Shown: in pieces, positions 1 to 30,153 of the stretch
Layout: every line of letters begins with the position of its first letter
Numbering within the stretch: position 1 is the stretch's first letter
Origin: Meandrina meandrites
Lineage: Eukaryota > Cnidaria > Anthozoa > Scleractinia > Meandrinidae
Length of the DNA stretch: 64,000 bases
Reading direction: 5' to 3'
NCBI GenBank assembly: GCA_963693305.1
Contig: OY855905.1
Coordinates: forward strand, 41,050,395-41,114,394
Program-made: the position numbers and the translations under genes
The notes under the pieces: generated by a model
What the model saw: the letters and a program-made list of their open reading frames with translations, nothing else
Told to the model about the DNA's origin: nothing
The model's database searches: none

Positions 1-284
1 GCTAATGGCTAAAATTTATGCAGATTCCTATTTAAGTTGAGGTGTTAACAGCCTCTTATTGCTCTTTGATTGGTGCCACAGAACGGCTGCCACCTACTTA
101 AAGTCCTAGTAAAAGCCCTGTGAGTTCACCTTAATGTATCTCCTAGGATTGGAACGTACTGGGTGATACTAAACATAAGCCAATGCAATAATTTATTATT
201 AACCAGTCTGATTTAGGTTTCTTCAGAACTTGTGAATTGTATTTATTCTGAAATTTGAGGCTTCACAGTGCAATGTTCTTTTAG

Positions 285-1279
285 TATCCCAAAGGGCTTG
301 GCAGCACTGTGGAGGAAATTGATACAAGCTCTTTTAAGGAACGGATATTTCCAAAGACCAAGTTTTCCATGGTTATCCCTGAAGTAGAAGAACAACTGAA
401 GCAGTTGAATGTTGAAAATGTGGTGCTGATGGGAATTGAGGTATCTAATGAGGGTAGATCAACATTTTAGGGGATTATTTTATTTTCTGGCTCTTTTCCG
501 TTTATTTTATTTGCGACTAGCTCCAGAGATGAACCAGTGGTTATTTTTGTGATACAGGTTGCAGCAAACAAGCATGTTTTAAAAGAACATGCTTTCTGAT
601 AAAATGTCTTGACTATAACTTAATCAAAATACTTAATTTTAAATTAATTAGTAAGATTAATCAAAATAACTTTGTCAATTGTTGGTTTTTCTAGTGTGTT
701 TTGCAATCACTAATACACACAAACCATGTTGATTTGACAGACGCAAGTTTGTGTGCTACAAACAACAATGGATCTGCTGGAAAGGAATTACACAGTTCAT
801 GTGCTGGCTGATGGGGTCTCATCACGCACTATGGTTGAAAGAATGTTCGCACTTGAGGTAATCAATGTTCATTCTCCTTCACAATTTGGATCCTCATGCT
901 GCTTAATCATGGCTGGTTGAATGCAATCTTTAATCCTTTCCTTTTTGCTTTGTTGGCAACAACTTGTAACAACCAAACAGTGAAACATGACACTGCAACA
1001 ACTTGTAACAACCAAACAGTGAAACATGACTCTATAGTTTGCAGAAAAAACTGCTGTCAAGGTTACTTTAATTCTTGAGCTTTCAAGTCTGTTGAAAATC
1101 TTGCATTAATTTGATGGCATTGTTTGTTGCAGCGTATTCGTCAAATTGGTGGTTTTGTAACAACTAGTGAATGCACCCTCTTCATGCTTATGGGTGATTC
1201 TAAACACCCCAACTTTAGAGAGGTCCAAGCCTTGGTGAAGACAGCGGCACCAGATTCTGGTTTACTGTCAAAATGCTGA
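285..1279 (+). CDS. ISOC1: Isochorismatase domain-containing protein (ISOC1-like), 3' part
   Basis: Last three coding exons of a cysteine-hydrolase-fold protein of the isochorismatase family; the metazoan substrate is not established. Exons are 285-440, 741-857 and 1133-1279, all phase 0 with AG/GT borders, ending at TGA 1277-1279. They encode about 139 residues. The first opens with YPKGLG, the usual strand after the TEQ motif. GIE at its end joins TQVCVLQTT in the next exon, which places the family's nucleophile-position cysteine. The third exon ends [10 protein letters not shown]. The stretches RMFALER and SGLLSK resemble vertebrate ISOC1 more than ISOC2. Bases 1-284 hold no recognisable coding sequence and read as intron, so the N-terminal half lies left of the window. 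The gene converges on the DPP8/9 gene. Confidence 0.9.
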
Positions 1280-1558
1280 CGAAAAACTAATTAAAAAGCT
1301 TTTGTAGTGTGACACTGAATCAAGGGAACTCTTGAAACTTTTAGGACTGCTGAGTAGAGAAATGTGATTGTAGGTGCCCAACTACATGAAACGTTTAACT
1401 GGCAAAGGTGAACCTTAAAAGTGTTCTTGCATGCAATTCACCTTACAGTCTACAAGGTTTAATTTTACAATCTGATATATTCAAGTAACATGATGGGACT
1501 GTGGGGCAACTTGTATGATTTGCATATTACAATTATATTATTATTGTTATGAAGTAGT

Positions 1559-1564
1559 AATAAA
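1559..1564 (+). terminator. Poly(A) signal of the ISOC1-like gene
   Basis: An AATAAA hexamer lies 280 bases after the stop codon, which is a normal 3' UTR length. It is followed by a T-rich stretch and then GT-rich sequence around 1607-1625, as expected for a cleavage region. Confidence 0.6.
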
Positions 1565-3044
1565 GAAATTTTTTTGTGTATGATGGTCATGATGGGCAGG
1601 TCGGTCAGTGTGTGTGTGTGATCGAGTCAGTGGGTATTTGAGTAAGTAAGTGGGGAGGGTGGGTGGCTGCGTGAACTGCACACTGTTTGGCTTGTATGCA
1701 CTAGGCTAGTCAAGGAAAAAACTAAAAACAACTCTGTTGCTTGGCAAAATAAAATTTAATGGTCTTCAATGTACAAGTAACAACATGAACCTAACTGCAA
1801 TACATTAAGCCATTAAATGATTACAAAATAAAATGTAATATCTATGTATTGTATCTACGACTTTCTTTGAGTAATACTATTTTTAAAAGCATTCCATGCT
1901 GGCAGTTTTAAGCAGGAAATCAAAGCCTTAATTTGAGTCCAAACAGTTCACATTTGTCTCTCTTAACACCCTTAATCTTCTGCCCTAAAATTCCAAACTG
2001 ATGACATACATGTAGCATAGCTCTATTATCTGTGTATTGTCTCAGTATTGGATGTCGAGGGCTGGCCAGAGTAGTTTTGAGTTACAATTCTGTTGAATGA
2101 GCTTTTTGCAACAAAAGGTCACTGGTACAAATCTGTTATGCTGGATGGCAAAATGATGCAACAGCCTCAAAAATAGAAACAGTTTCAGTCAGTCGAGCTT
2201 GGTGTTTGTTTTGTTTTGGACATCCCAGTGCATAGCACCATCAAGCATACCAGATTTGTTCCAAGTTTGTTGCAAAATGCTTATTCCACATCAGAGTGAA
2301 ATTATACCACTGGTAAGTCAACTGTTGTGTACTTTACTGAATGGTCTGTTTTGATCGAAGCAAATTTCAGCACTAAATAAGATGGCTCCTATTTTCTGTG
2401 GCCAGCAAAAGTAAACAATTTGCAGGGCTGTCATTAAGAGGCGTAACCTGTAACACCTGTTAGGTCTGAGTTAACTTAATGTTACAGGTGAAAATGTTGA
2501 TTGGTGTTAAGTCACACTTGAATACAGAGCGAAATGCATGGGTGATAACTTCAATGTAATGGCAGCTTTAAAACTTAATGACACCCCTGATTTGAAGCCA
2601 TGGAAGCCATGATAATAATATGACAAGGGAAACTCTGTGGGTATAAATTAGGGTAAGTACCCACAGAAGGCCTCAAAGTGACCTTGAAAAGAGCAGTGCT
2701 TAGCTTTTCTTAGTGGTACTACAGCTAATATTGTCCCCAAAGCCTGCAATTTGACTATTAAAATAAAGATAAAAAAGGAAAAAAAAATGGAAAATGTGTA
2801 CTCTGAAGAAACTCAAAATGTGGGTCTAACCAGAACTTATGATTTTGGCCTCTGGGGACAAACATACCATGTGCAGGTATTGTTTCTTAAAGCAGGAAAA
2901 AACTTTTCTACACATGATTGAGGGCTGGTTGATAAATAACTTTTCTTTTCACCTGTTGAGGTTGGCCATTTTAAATGCATTCTGTTTCTCTACAACATTT
3001 AAATAATTCTAATTATCATTAATAATAATAATAATAATAATGAC

Positions 3045-3088
<44 letters not shown>

Positions 3089-5483
3089 TAAACAAAATAA
3101 TAAAGAAATTTAGAAAGTGCTTACCAAATCCTAATACCTGTTAACAATCGAAGCATAACTGTTTGAATTAAATATATTTAGCTGTTTTACTGCTTACCAA
3201 AAGTTTTAAGACTTGGTACACTTTCAAAATCATGGAAACTCTGGAATTTAAATCTCACCAATGGTTGTATTTTTCACCATCAACAATCATATTTAGTTAG
3301 TCAGAACCTCCCAGGAAACAGAAGTTCACATAATAATCTGTCATTGGGTTCAAAAGGTCACATCTGTGGGTTGTGATTGGTAGATTGCCATCTATTTTAT
3401 TTCTTTTTCTTCTGTGGTTCTTCAGTATTGTTCTAATGATTATTATGAATGACAGCAGGTATGTCAATGTACAAAACATAAACATAATTAGCTGGGTTTT
3501 CAAACTTCAGGGTTGGCATGACTTTGAAAAGTGCAGTTAGGCTTCCATGACAGTGAAACAGCAAGTGTTTGCTTTAATTTCATAAATGATTTTCCATTTT
3601 CTTAACTTTCATGAAACATGTTATGTTGATGTGAACAGGGTATGTTGGGAAATGGTGCTGTACACTACAGTTATATTTAGTGGGGACACATCACCTAAGG
3701 TCTCAGTTACATGCAAGATCAGCCAGGCATCTGATGAAAAAACTTTATCATAAAGAAACTGAGCTTTTGCATGCAATGTTTTTCCAAAACAAATTCCTTT
3801 ACTTTAAAAATTCAACACACCATAAAGTTGAAGACACAAATTGACACCTAGGCCAACTCAGTGACTGCAGACTTTCACTTAAAATGAATCATGGTGATCA
3901 TGTGATAACCAGCTTGTTGTGGTTTGGAAAATACTGTCTTCCTGGTTTTTTAGTTTAGACATTGAACACATCTCATTTTTAACACTTCCTCTAGGGTTGG
4001 AAAACAGGTTGCAGGATTTCCAAAGTTATCCAGACCTTCAATACTGGCTGTACAAACTGTAAATATTATATACATGGAGTGCCCAACCTAGAAAAGAATG
4101 CAATCATTGCTGCAGAATGTGTAGTCTAGTTCATTTGTGCACAAGTTGGTATACAGGAAAAGAAGAGCTTGAATGGCCATACACAAATGACAACTGAGGG
4201 AAAACTTAAATTAAGTGGATGAACATGAACCACAGCCATTTCTAAATGTAATTCCTTGTCACTGGCAGTCTGTCTAGATGCAGGTTTTTGAGCAGTACAC
4301 TACCTTTTTTCATAAAAACTAACATTGCATAAAAAAAAAAAACAGACGGACAATAAAAATATTATAGTCCTTTTAAAGAGCCTCATATAGAAGTGGAGGT
4401 GAATAGTGGTGGATATTTACCGAGTCGCAAAATGTTTTATACCACACAAGTTGAATAAATAGTGGACCAAAACATAACTTTCAGTACCCAAAGCAATGCG
4501 CAAAGCCATTTTGTTTCTCTTCAGCTGCTTAGAGGTGATTTGCTAATCACCTCAGAGTTAACCAATGCAACCAGCACGCATGGAAAGCACAATTCACTTG
4601 TGTGGTATATACTAATAATTTATAATAGTGTTTAAATTTTAGTATTACAGTATTAATTTTTAGTATGATGCACTTTTCACTGAAATAAGTTTATAAAACT
4701 TCAGAGTCATAAAATGATTAACAGTTAGATAAACATGCTTCTTAAATCTTGCATATTTCAAGCTTTCAGCTCAAAATGAAACAAATTGAATAGCAGATAA
4801 TGGCACCTACTATAACCAATAGAAAATACAATTTCTATGCTAATTGTTAACTCAACAGTTTTCCAAATTTTGTAGGTTGAGTCTATAATACATGTAGACC
4901 TCTTGCAAGCAAGTTGCAGCAGCTTACAGCTGAAGGCTTCAAGATGTAACTTCTTTTGAATTTATATATTTTTTGCCACAGAAAATCAATATATCAAGGG
5001 TTTCAATGGTAGGGGTACAAATGATCCCTCAAAAAGTACATATCTTACAGAATTGTCAGGGGTCAAATTTCATGGGTCTCCCCTCCCAATCTTGAATGTT
5101 TTTGTCACCCTCCCTTGGAGTCTCATTTTCTTTTGGAAGGCTACGAAAGTCTTGGGATAACACAAAAGGCATAAGCCCTGTCATATCTCGAAGTCTTCAA
5201 TTACACTTTGTCACCCCTGATGGTTTTAAAAGAATGATAATCTTAAGTTGAAGATTTAAGTCACACCATCAATGAACATAGTTAAAAGTGATGGGCCAGG
5301 CTATGCTTGTTTGTTTGATTTTTTTCAAGCGTAAAGTGAGAACACCATGCAGACATTCCACTTACCTATTAAAAACATTTTGCCAGACTGATGAGGATTA
5401 AATCTACCATCTTCTTAAAATACAGTACACTTTACAATTAGCTTTAGTTTACATATGTGTGACATCAAGTAACCAGCTTTCCT
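1565..5483. other. Intergenic region / 3' UTRs of two convergent genes
   Basis: No exon or long open frame was recognised on either strand. The stretch separates the 3' ends of the ISOC1-like gene (+) and the DPP8/9 gene (-), so it probably includes the DPP8/9 3' UTR. I found no minus-strand AATAAA within several hundred bases of that stop, so the UTR may be long. The only clear structure is the trinucleotide microsatellite at 3020-3089. Confidence 0.5.
3020..3089. repeat. AAT trinucleotide microsatellite
   Basis: About 70 bases of AAT units, interrupted once by TGACT near 3041-3045. It is an ordinary length-variable simple repeat. Confidence 0.95.
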
Positions 5484-23932
<18,449 letters not shown>

Positions 23933-24267
23933 GACACTAAAGATCTAACGAAGGAGAACTTTTTCAGTGCCATAAAAAGGAAAGTAAAACGAAGTAAATA
24001 TTTTCACAAATACCGGGTGTAAGCCGGTTTGTTCTCCGTTCCTCTTCAAAATACATTCAAGAAAGTCACGACGATGTCACGATTTCGAAATTTCGCACCT
24101 TTGTTAATGGTCAGCGGGTTATAGTAAACACTCCTTATTAAGAAATGTTCGTACTCGTCGATAATGTCTCGCTTTGAAAAGCCTTCTTTCCGTCTTATTA
24201 TCGATTTATCAACCTCGGAACTCTGCTCCGAGCTGGAGCATACTGTCCTTTTAGGTCCTTTCAAGAT
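23933..24267. promoter_or_regulatory. Bidirectional promoter region, DPP8/9 and BLOC1S6
   Basis: Only 335 bp separate the two start codons, so this stretch must hold both 5' UTRs and at least part of both promoters. It is richer in CG dinucleotides than its surroundings. No TATA box stands out. A 72-codon open frame on the minus strand here (24046-24264) has no recognisable similarity and is treated as non-coding. Confidence 0.6.
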
Positions 24268-27200
24268 ATGACTGATAACAAGGGAGAAGATGCAGAAACT
24301 AGTGGGGAAAATCAGGACAGTGAAAGTAACCTCACAGAGATTCTCACAGACGGTTTTATGGATTCTTTTATTCCCAGCTTGGAGAATCTACAAGGGCGAC
24401 TTGGCGAGCTAACGTAAGGTTTCAGGTTTATAAACTTCTTTTTATTAGCTGTGAGACTTACAAAGAGCAGAGCTGAATGCTTTGTTTTGAAAACTATAAT
24501 ATATAGATTTAGGCAGGCCTAAAAGCGGAGCTCCCATTTATCATGAGCAAATAAGTAGCCACACTATTTCTAAGCCTATACAGTGGTACAAAATAAATTG
24601 GCGGGTGCATTAAAACAAAAATAAGTTGTCTTGTCTTCAACGTCTTCAACACACAGCTGCAGACCATCCATTTAAGCTTATATTTGAGAATTTTTAGCAC
24701 AGAAAGGTGAGCCTCTCCCAGGGGTTTCAGGGAACAAGGGAAAATGGGCATAAAATAATTGGGAACAAAATGAAAATAAAGCTGCGAACACGGGAAGAAA
24801 AGCTGTGTTTCTGATATAAATATTTTTAGGAAACAGGGATCACAAATATTGACAAAATACTTTTAGGGAACAAGGGAAATTTTGGGGGGGAACAAGAAAC
24901 ATGGATCCCGCTCCCCCCCTGAGAGGGGCTCAAAGGTTGGCTGGGTAAATAAAGTAAAGAAAATTTTTGACCATTTTCTTATTCTTGGATTGAACTGGAA
25001 CTAGCAAGCTTGCAGTGGCAACTGGCAATCTATTTCAAATGCTGATACGAGTTTCCCTTCATTTTGCGACCACAATTTTTTGTCCATATTTATAAAAGAA
25101 GTCCATGATTTTCGCTATTTTCGCTATGTCTGGAACTTCAACTTCTGTAACAAGGTGTCTGCAAGGCAGGAGTAGAATGTTTTCATCGCTAATGTTATTC
25201 ATACCAGTTATTAACTTGATTCTGAATTAGTGTACAGTACTAACAGTGGTAACTATACCTTCCCACTTTGGGCACTTGTGAAAGAGTTGTTTCATGTAGT
25301 GTAAAGGAAGGGAGGAGAGCATTCGTGAGTCACTTGGTCTTGTGTACATTTAAGAGAATATTGTATATTGTTTGCTATGTGACTCTGACAGTTCATTTTG
25401 CCTACATTCAAAAGTTAATGTACAGAAGTCTACAAATATACAAAGAAAGTTTTTATTTGTTAATCAATACATACCGTAAAATTCCGGTTATAAGCCCCCC
25501 CCCCCCCCCCCCCCCCACTTATAAGCCCTCATGGTTATAGGCCCATCAAGCTGGAAACAAGAAAATACATCCTGTTATAAGCCCCCCGGATATAAGCCCC
25601 CCTCTGCCGGTTGACAGTACTGAACAGGGCTAAAATAATGTTGTTTTATTATGTTTTTTTTTTACCTTAAAAACATATTACGATCAACACTGTCGTGGCT
25701 CGTTGCGAAACGCTTTTTTTATTCCGCTTATAAGCCCCCACGGATATAAGCCCCTCCATTTATAAGCCCACCCAAAACCCCTTATGAAGTTGTATAAGCC
25801 CAGGGCTTATAACTGGAATTTTACGGAATATAATTATCATAATTTTAAAATTATTATTACCATTAAGGCTCCCTGTATTTTTTTTGTGTACTGTTTTAGT
25901 CTTGATGTAACATCACATGGTGGTAATTAAAAAAGAACACTGAAAATATATGCATCTTATCGACACTTTTTAGTTTTGCACTATTTTGGCTAGCCCATGA
26001 AGTGCAGGTCAAAAATACAAATTATAAGAAAAAAATGCAGTGTGCGACAAATGCAGAGTGAAGACCAACAGACAGGCTAACCAGAGCACTATTCAGGCTA
26101 ACTGGAGTTCTATTCAGGCTATTATCTGGAGCATTATTCAGGCTAACTGGAATGCTATAATTTCGGGCTAACCAGAGTGCCATCTTCAGTCTGCATTTGT
26201 CACTCACCAGGAAAACTGTACAGAGATACATGTACAACAAAATGCCAAGTAATGTTTTTTTTTTCCCAAAATCTTGATTCTCCACCATTTTTTAATCTTT
26301 CATGCCATCAGGAGGGATAAGAGGACTACACCAAACCTGTTAAACTGGTCTTTGCTAGTACAAATATTGTGAGATATTAAATATCAAATTTTGTGCATTA
26401 TTTGTACTCCATTTTGCAGAGTTGAATAACAAAAAATTACACTGTTGAGTAACACCGCAGTGCCCCTTTGCGGGGATAAATAACACAAAAAATTGGAAAT
26501 TGTTTTTTTTTTCAGACAAAATCAAGGAGTTTTAATTGAAACTATGCAGCAGGAAAATGCCAAGTATGCAGAATGCCAATCAGCAAAGAACCTTCTTGTC
26601 ATGGTAATATGTGTACTTCCTACTAAATTTCGCAAACCATGCAATTCCAAAAATATGCCCCCAAAATAAGCCCCTAAAATTTCAGACAAAAATAATTGTT
26701 CTGATAATAGCCCCCCTCCCCCCCCCCCCCAAATATAAGCTGATGGACTTTTTATCATTAAATTTTCAGATGCACTTTCCCTCAAACATTTTTTGGAAGT
26801 TTTCATCAAAATAAACTCCCCCCCCCCCCCCCCCCTTCAAATGTTGGCCCTCTCCAACAATAAACCCACCTGAAAGGAATTCTATGTGTATTATATGTTC
26901 ATGGTCATGCAAATGTACAGTGCCAGCCTTATGATTAATGCATTAGAGGTCTGATCAAGCGGTCTTGGGTCCTAGCACTAGCCATGGTTATTGTCATGGT
27001 CATTGTGGGGTGTTCTTGCATGAAATGTAATTAGCCAATAGGTTATGGCAGGTCAAGTCTGTGTTCAAGCCTAGTGGCCCATCAGGCTGGAGCTTATCCC
27101 GGGTTTCAGTGGCAAAAAAGCAACTAGGAGTATTTCTACTCCCCCTTGAATGGGATGCTAGCTAGTCCATCACAGGGTGTACCACCAGCAGTTAATTTTA

Positions 27201-27996
27201 TTCATGTTACCCACTTATACACATGGGTGGAGAAAGGCACTGTGAAAGTAAAGTGTCTTGCCCAAGAACACAAATGCAGTGACCCTGACCAGGGCTCGAA
27301 CCCCAACCACTTGATCTTGAGTCCAGCATACCAACCATTAGGCCACTGCACCTCTAGTTGCGGCTTCGCTACTCATGCATTGCCCCCAAAGAGAGCCCGA
27401 TCACAGACTACCACAATAAGAAACCAATAAGGCCCGTGAAATTTTTCCCTGTACAACAAGCTCACTTTAATAACTGCTCTTCCTTGCTTTTCAGCTTTCT
27501 TATGTCCGTACCTATCATTCAAAGCTGACTAAAATCAAACAGGATATGAATTCTATTGAAGATAGGGTTGGAAGACTTCAGGTGAGGAAGTTTCTCAACA
27601 TTTATTTATCAAGGTTGATTTCATCTCGAATTGGAGTTTTAATTCTACACAAGGACCTTATTCTGACACATTCAGTTTCTCTATAATTTAAGGGATGGGG
27701 GCGGGGGTTGCTGTATCTTCACCTCCGTTCTCCACATTTCCTATTGGGCTCACCATCTTGGGGTAGGACCTTAGCCATAGAGTATTTACACTGCGTTGTC
27801 TTTTGTTTAAATGCTTGGGCTGTCAAATAATTCACTAAAATAATAAGTTTGTTCTCATTTACATTCTCAGAAAAGGGCAATAAAACTCAAGTTACAGAAG
27901 GAGAAAGAGGAACGCAGCAAAGTAGAAGCTCAGGAGCGACAATTAGAACTAGAGAGACAACTTACAGCTAAATTGGCCTCTGACCATCAACAGTAG
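24268..27996 (+). CDS. BLOC1S6: BLOC-1 complex subunit 6 (pallidin), complete, 4 exons
   Basis: Subunit of the BLOC-1 complex, which sorts cargo from endosomes to lysosome-related organelles. Exons are 24268-24413, 26516-26603, 27495-27581 and 27871-27996 with consistent phases, ending at TAG 27994-27996. The product has 148 residues (human 172; the difference is mainly the shorter N-terminus). The hallmark stretch LGELTQNQGVLIETMQQE at the exon 1-2 junction matches the pallidin ELTQNQ motif. LQKRAIKLKLQKEKEE begins the charged C-terminal coiled coil, as in human KKRALKLQ. It is largely helical, with no signal or membrane segment. The chosen ATG follows an in-frame context of AAGAT and is the only plausible one before the conserved helix. 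It is divergent from DPP8/9. Intron 1 holds a MITE and a short tandem repeat; intron 2 holds a SINE. Confidence 0.93.
25472..25829. mobile_element. MITE with CCGTAAAATTCC ends and TTATAAGCCC subrepeats
   Basis: The ends are inverted repeats: CCGTAAAATTCCGGTTATAA at the left and the complement of CCGTAAAATTCCAGTTATAA at the right. The interior repeats TTATAAGCCC and GGATATAAGCCCC and carries a C-homopolymer of about 26 bases near 25495-25516. It is non-coding and sits in BLOC1S6 intron 1. Confidence 0.75.
26080..26180. repeat. Short tandem repeat, ATTCAGGCTAACTGGAG units
   Basis: About four to five diverged copies of a ~27 bp unit built on TTCAGGCTAACTGGAGT. It is a minisatellite-like array in BLOC1S6 intron 1. 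Confidence 0.7.
26640..26880. repeat. Degenerate AATAAGCCCC / poly-C repeat
   Basis: CCCCAAAATAAGCCCCTAAAA and two C-homopolymers (about 26712-26730 and 26817-26835) recall the TTATAAGCCC family but without clear terminal repeats. It lies in BLOC1S6 intron 2. Confidence 0.45.
27066..27356 (-). repeat. tRNA-headed SINE, copy B
   Basis: Same order as 22545-22816 and same orientation: a tRNA-like head on the minus strand (GTGGCCTAATGGTTGG, then GGGTTCGAGCCC), CAAGACACTTTACTTTCACA, and a TGGGTAAC-type end. It lies in BLOC1S6 intron 2. Confidence 0.75.
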
Positions 27997-28039
27997 ACTT
28001 TACAAGAAAATATTTGATGGATTATAAAATGTAATATTT

Positions 28040-28045
28040 AATAAA
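28040..28045 (+). terminator. Poly(A) signal of BLOC1S6
   Basis: AATAAA 44 bases after the stop codon in a very AT-rich stretch. It implies a short 3' UTR. Confidence 0.6.
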
Positions 28046-30153
28046 TTATATATAAATTTATGTAATTATCTTTAATTGTGATCACTAACAATATAATTAG
28101 TTATGTCCAATGGCTTCTAATAATAAGAGCTTGAAAGGCCTAGAATGGACCACAGAAAATGATACATCGCTGTCAGGAATGTTTTCGCAGTTTGAAATAT
28201 GTTTGTTTTTAAGACTTGGCTCTTGATAAACCATACCGAAGTTAGATCAACAGTTCAAGTATTTTGCTACTGACCTAGGTTGACTTTTAGCAAAAGAGGG
28301 CAAAAATAAGTAGATGAAAGACATTATTTTCTTGAAAAAAGTGTATACGTCAAGTTATTAGTTGACAAGTATGTGTTATTTGTAGTAAGCATTAAATCTT
28401 GGGGTTAGGACTTTTGAGACCTGATTAAATTTTGTAAACAAGGGTTTTCATATCTTGGCCAAGTCCTGGATTATACCATTCTGCAGCTCTATCTAATAAG
28501 GTGATGCAGATATTATTGACAATTATAATAATATTATACTACAGGTCTCAGTTTTTCACCGGTGGATAGCATTATCACCCTTTGAACAACCGGTCCCAGT
28601 GTATTGAAAATTGTAATAAAAAAGTGTTTTGGTGAGGATAATACTGTCCACAACCAAGGATTTGAGCTAGTTATTCTATGAAACAAGGTCTGGGACATAA
28701 AAAAAAATGTTTAGTTTACTTATTACAAAATAAATGTTTTGGTCAGAGCAACTACTCAGTAGTAAGGTTTTATTATATTATAGACTGCTTGCAGTCTGTT
28801 TTTCTCTCGAAATTCAGAAAGGGAACGCTGTAAACTAGGGTTTAAGACGTGCGATGGTGGGATTGGGGCGAGACAGGAGCGCACGAGGAAAAATAGACTG
28901 GCCAATGTGCACAATCTAAAGTTGCGTGCGCAATGGCGTCGCAGATCTTATGTGTTTGCGTCAACACGTCAACGCAGTGTTTCACAAAGTTCCTTTGAAT
29001 GAGCTTGAAAATTCATCCAATAAAACCAAGCGTCTCCTTTAATGTCTTGTTATTAGTCTTGTCATGGAGCGGTATTGCTTTAATGGCTTGAAGCAAAGTT
29101 TATAACGAGCTAAGGCAGTGCGCGTGCAAATAAAACAGCAGTTGATTGTGAGATCCTTGACGCCATTCTGCGCCACAATTTAAATTGGGCAATCAGCTTC
29201 TCCGTTGCTGGGCTGACGGGCATATCCTCAAAAATTACAAAGAGTCCATAGTCGGTTTTTTCTCGTCTCGTCCCAAGCCCCTCCCGTCCATACTGCCTGG
29301 TGGTTCACCCAGTTCCCGATATAAAAGCGCTCCTTTGACCCTTAGAGAAAAGACCGACTACAAGTAGTTAAATTATATTACAAAACAACTATAATAAAAC
29401 AGAACTCAACAATGTAAATACTTTAAGTGTTTTATTCATTAAAAACTATCAATATGTCTACTAAAGTGTATGTTTTTCTAAACAAGAAGAAGCACCCTAT
29501 GGGCCACTTGTAAATATGAATAGATCTACATTTTGTACTGTTATTTTGTGAATGAATGCGTGCCTGAATAATATTATTTACAAATGAATGTACGTTTTAT
29601 AGTTGCACCATTTCATGATGTCTGATACGACTTTCCTGTCAAACAAGGATGTGTCACTTGTTTCACAAAACAAACTTAATTTGAAAGTGAAACTATCAGC
29701 TCTTTGATAAAAAAAAACTATAATAAAAACAGTAATTGTCATAGTATTTTTTCAAGTCAGCAATTTTTAGACATTTACCAACAGTGGCATTTCATGCTGC
29801 TTGTAAGTTTATGCTGTCAGAAACTGACTGAAACTGATTTAATACAGCCAGCAAGAGCATTATGTGTTATTTATACACCTGATCTGTCAAATGAATATTG
29901 ACATATTCTTGAGTGTAAATATAAGTTTATACCCTTTGAGTCCTTAATCAATCATCAATACAAATTTTAAATTTGTAACTTTTAATTGTTTTCCAGTTGT
30001 TGCCATCTGCCTAAAAGTCTTATTGGACTTTAATAAATCCCTAATAAAAGGGATTTGTGTCTGAAAAATAAATGTTCTGTCAAAAAAGGAACTAATTTCC
30101 TTACCCTTGGAAGGAATGCTCGATTTGGTCTGATTTTAAATATTAAATATTTC
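28046..30153. other. Intergenic region between convergent BLOC1S6 and CUB gene
   Basis: No exon was recognised. It contains a ~585 bp inverted-repeat element (28784-29369) and a small palindrome, AAATCCCTAATAAAAGGGATTT-like, near 30035-30057. The latter lies 100 bases past the CUB gene stop and includes a possible minus-strand ATTAAA at 30029-30034. Confidence 0.5.
28784..29369. mobile_element. Probable MITE with imperfect terminal inverted repeats
   Basis: The left end GACTGCTTGCAGTCTGTTTT and the complement of the right end AACTACTTGTAGTCGGTCTT match at most positions and are both followed by TCTCT. The interior is more GC-rich than the flanks (GGGGCGAGACAGGAGCGCAC). No target duplication was identified. 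Confidence 0.5.

Noticed and set aside
24046..24264. 72-codon minus-strand frame upstream of the DPP8/9 start
   Set aside because: It lies in the bidirectional promoter/5' UTR, has no similarity I recognise, and is not in phase with the DPP8/9 start.
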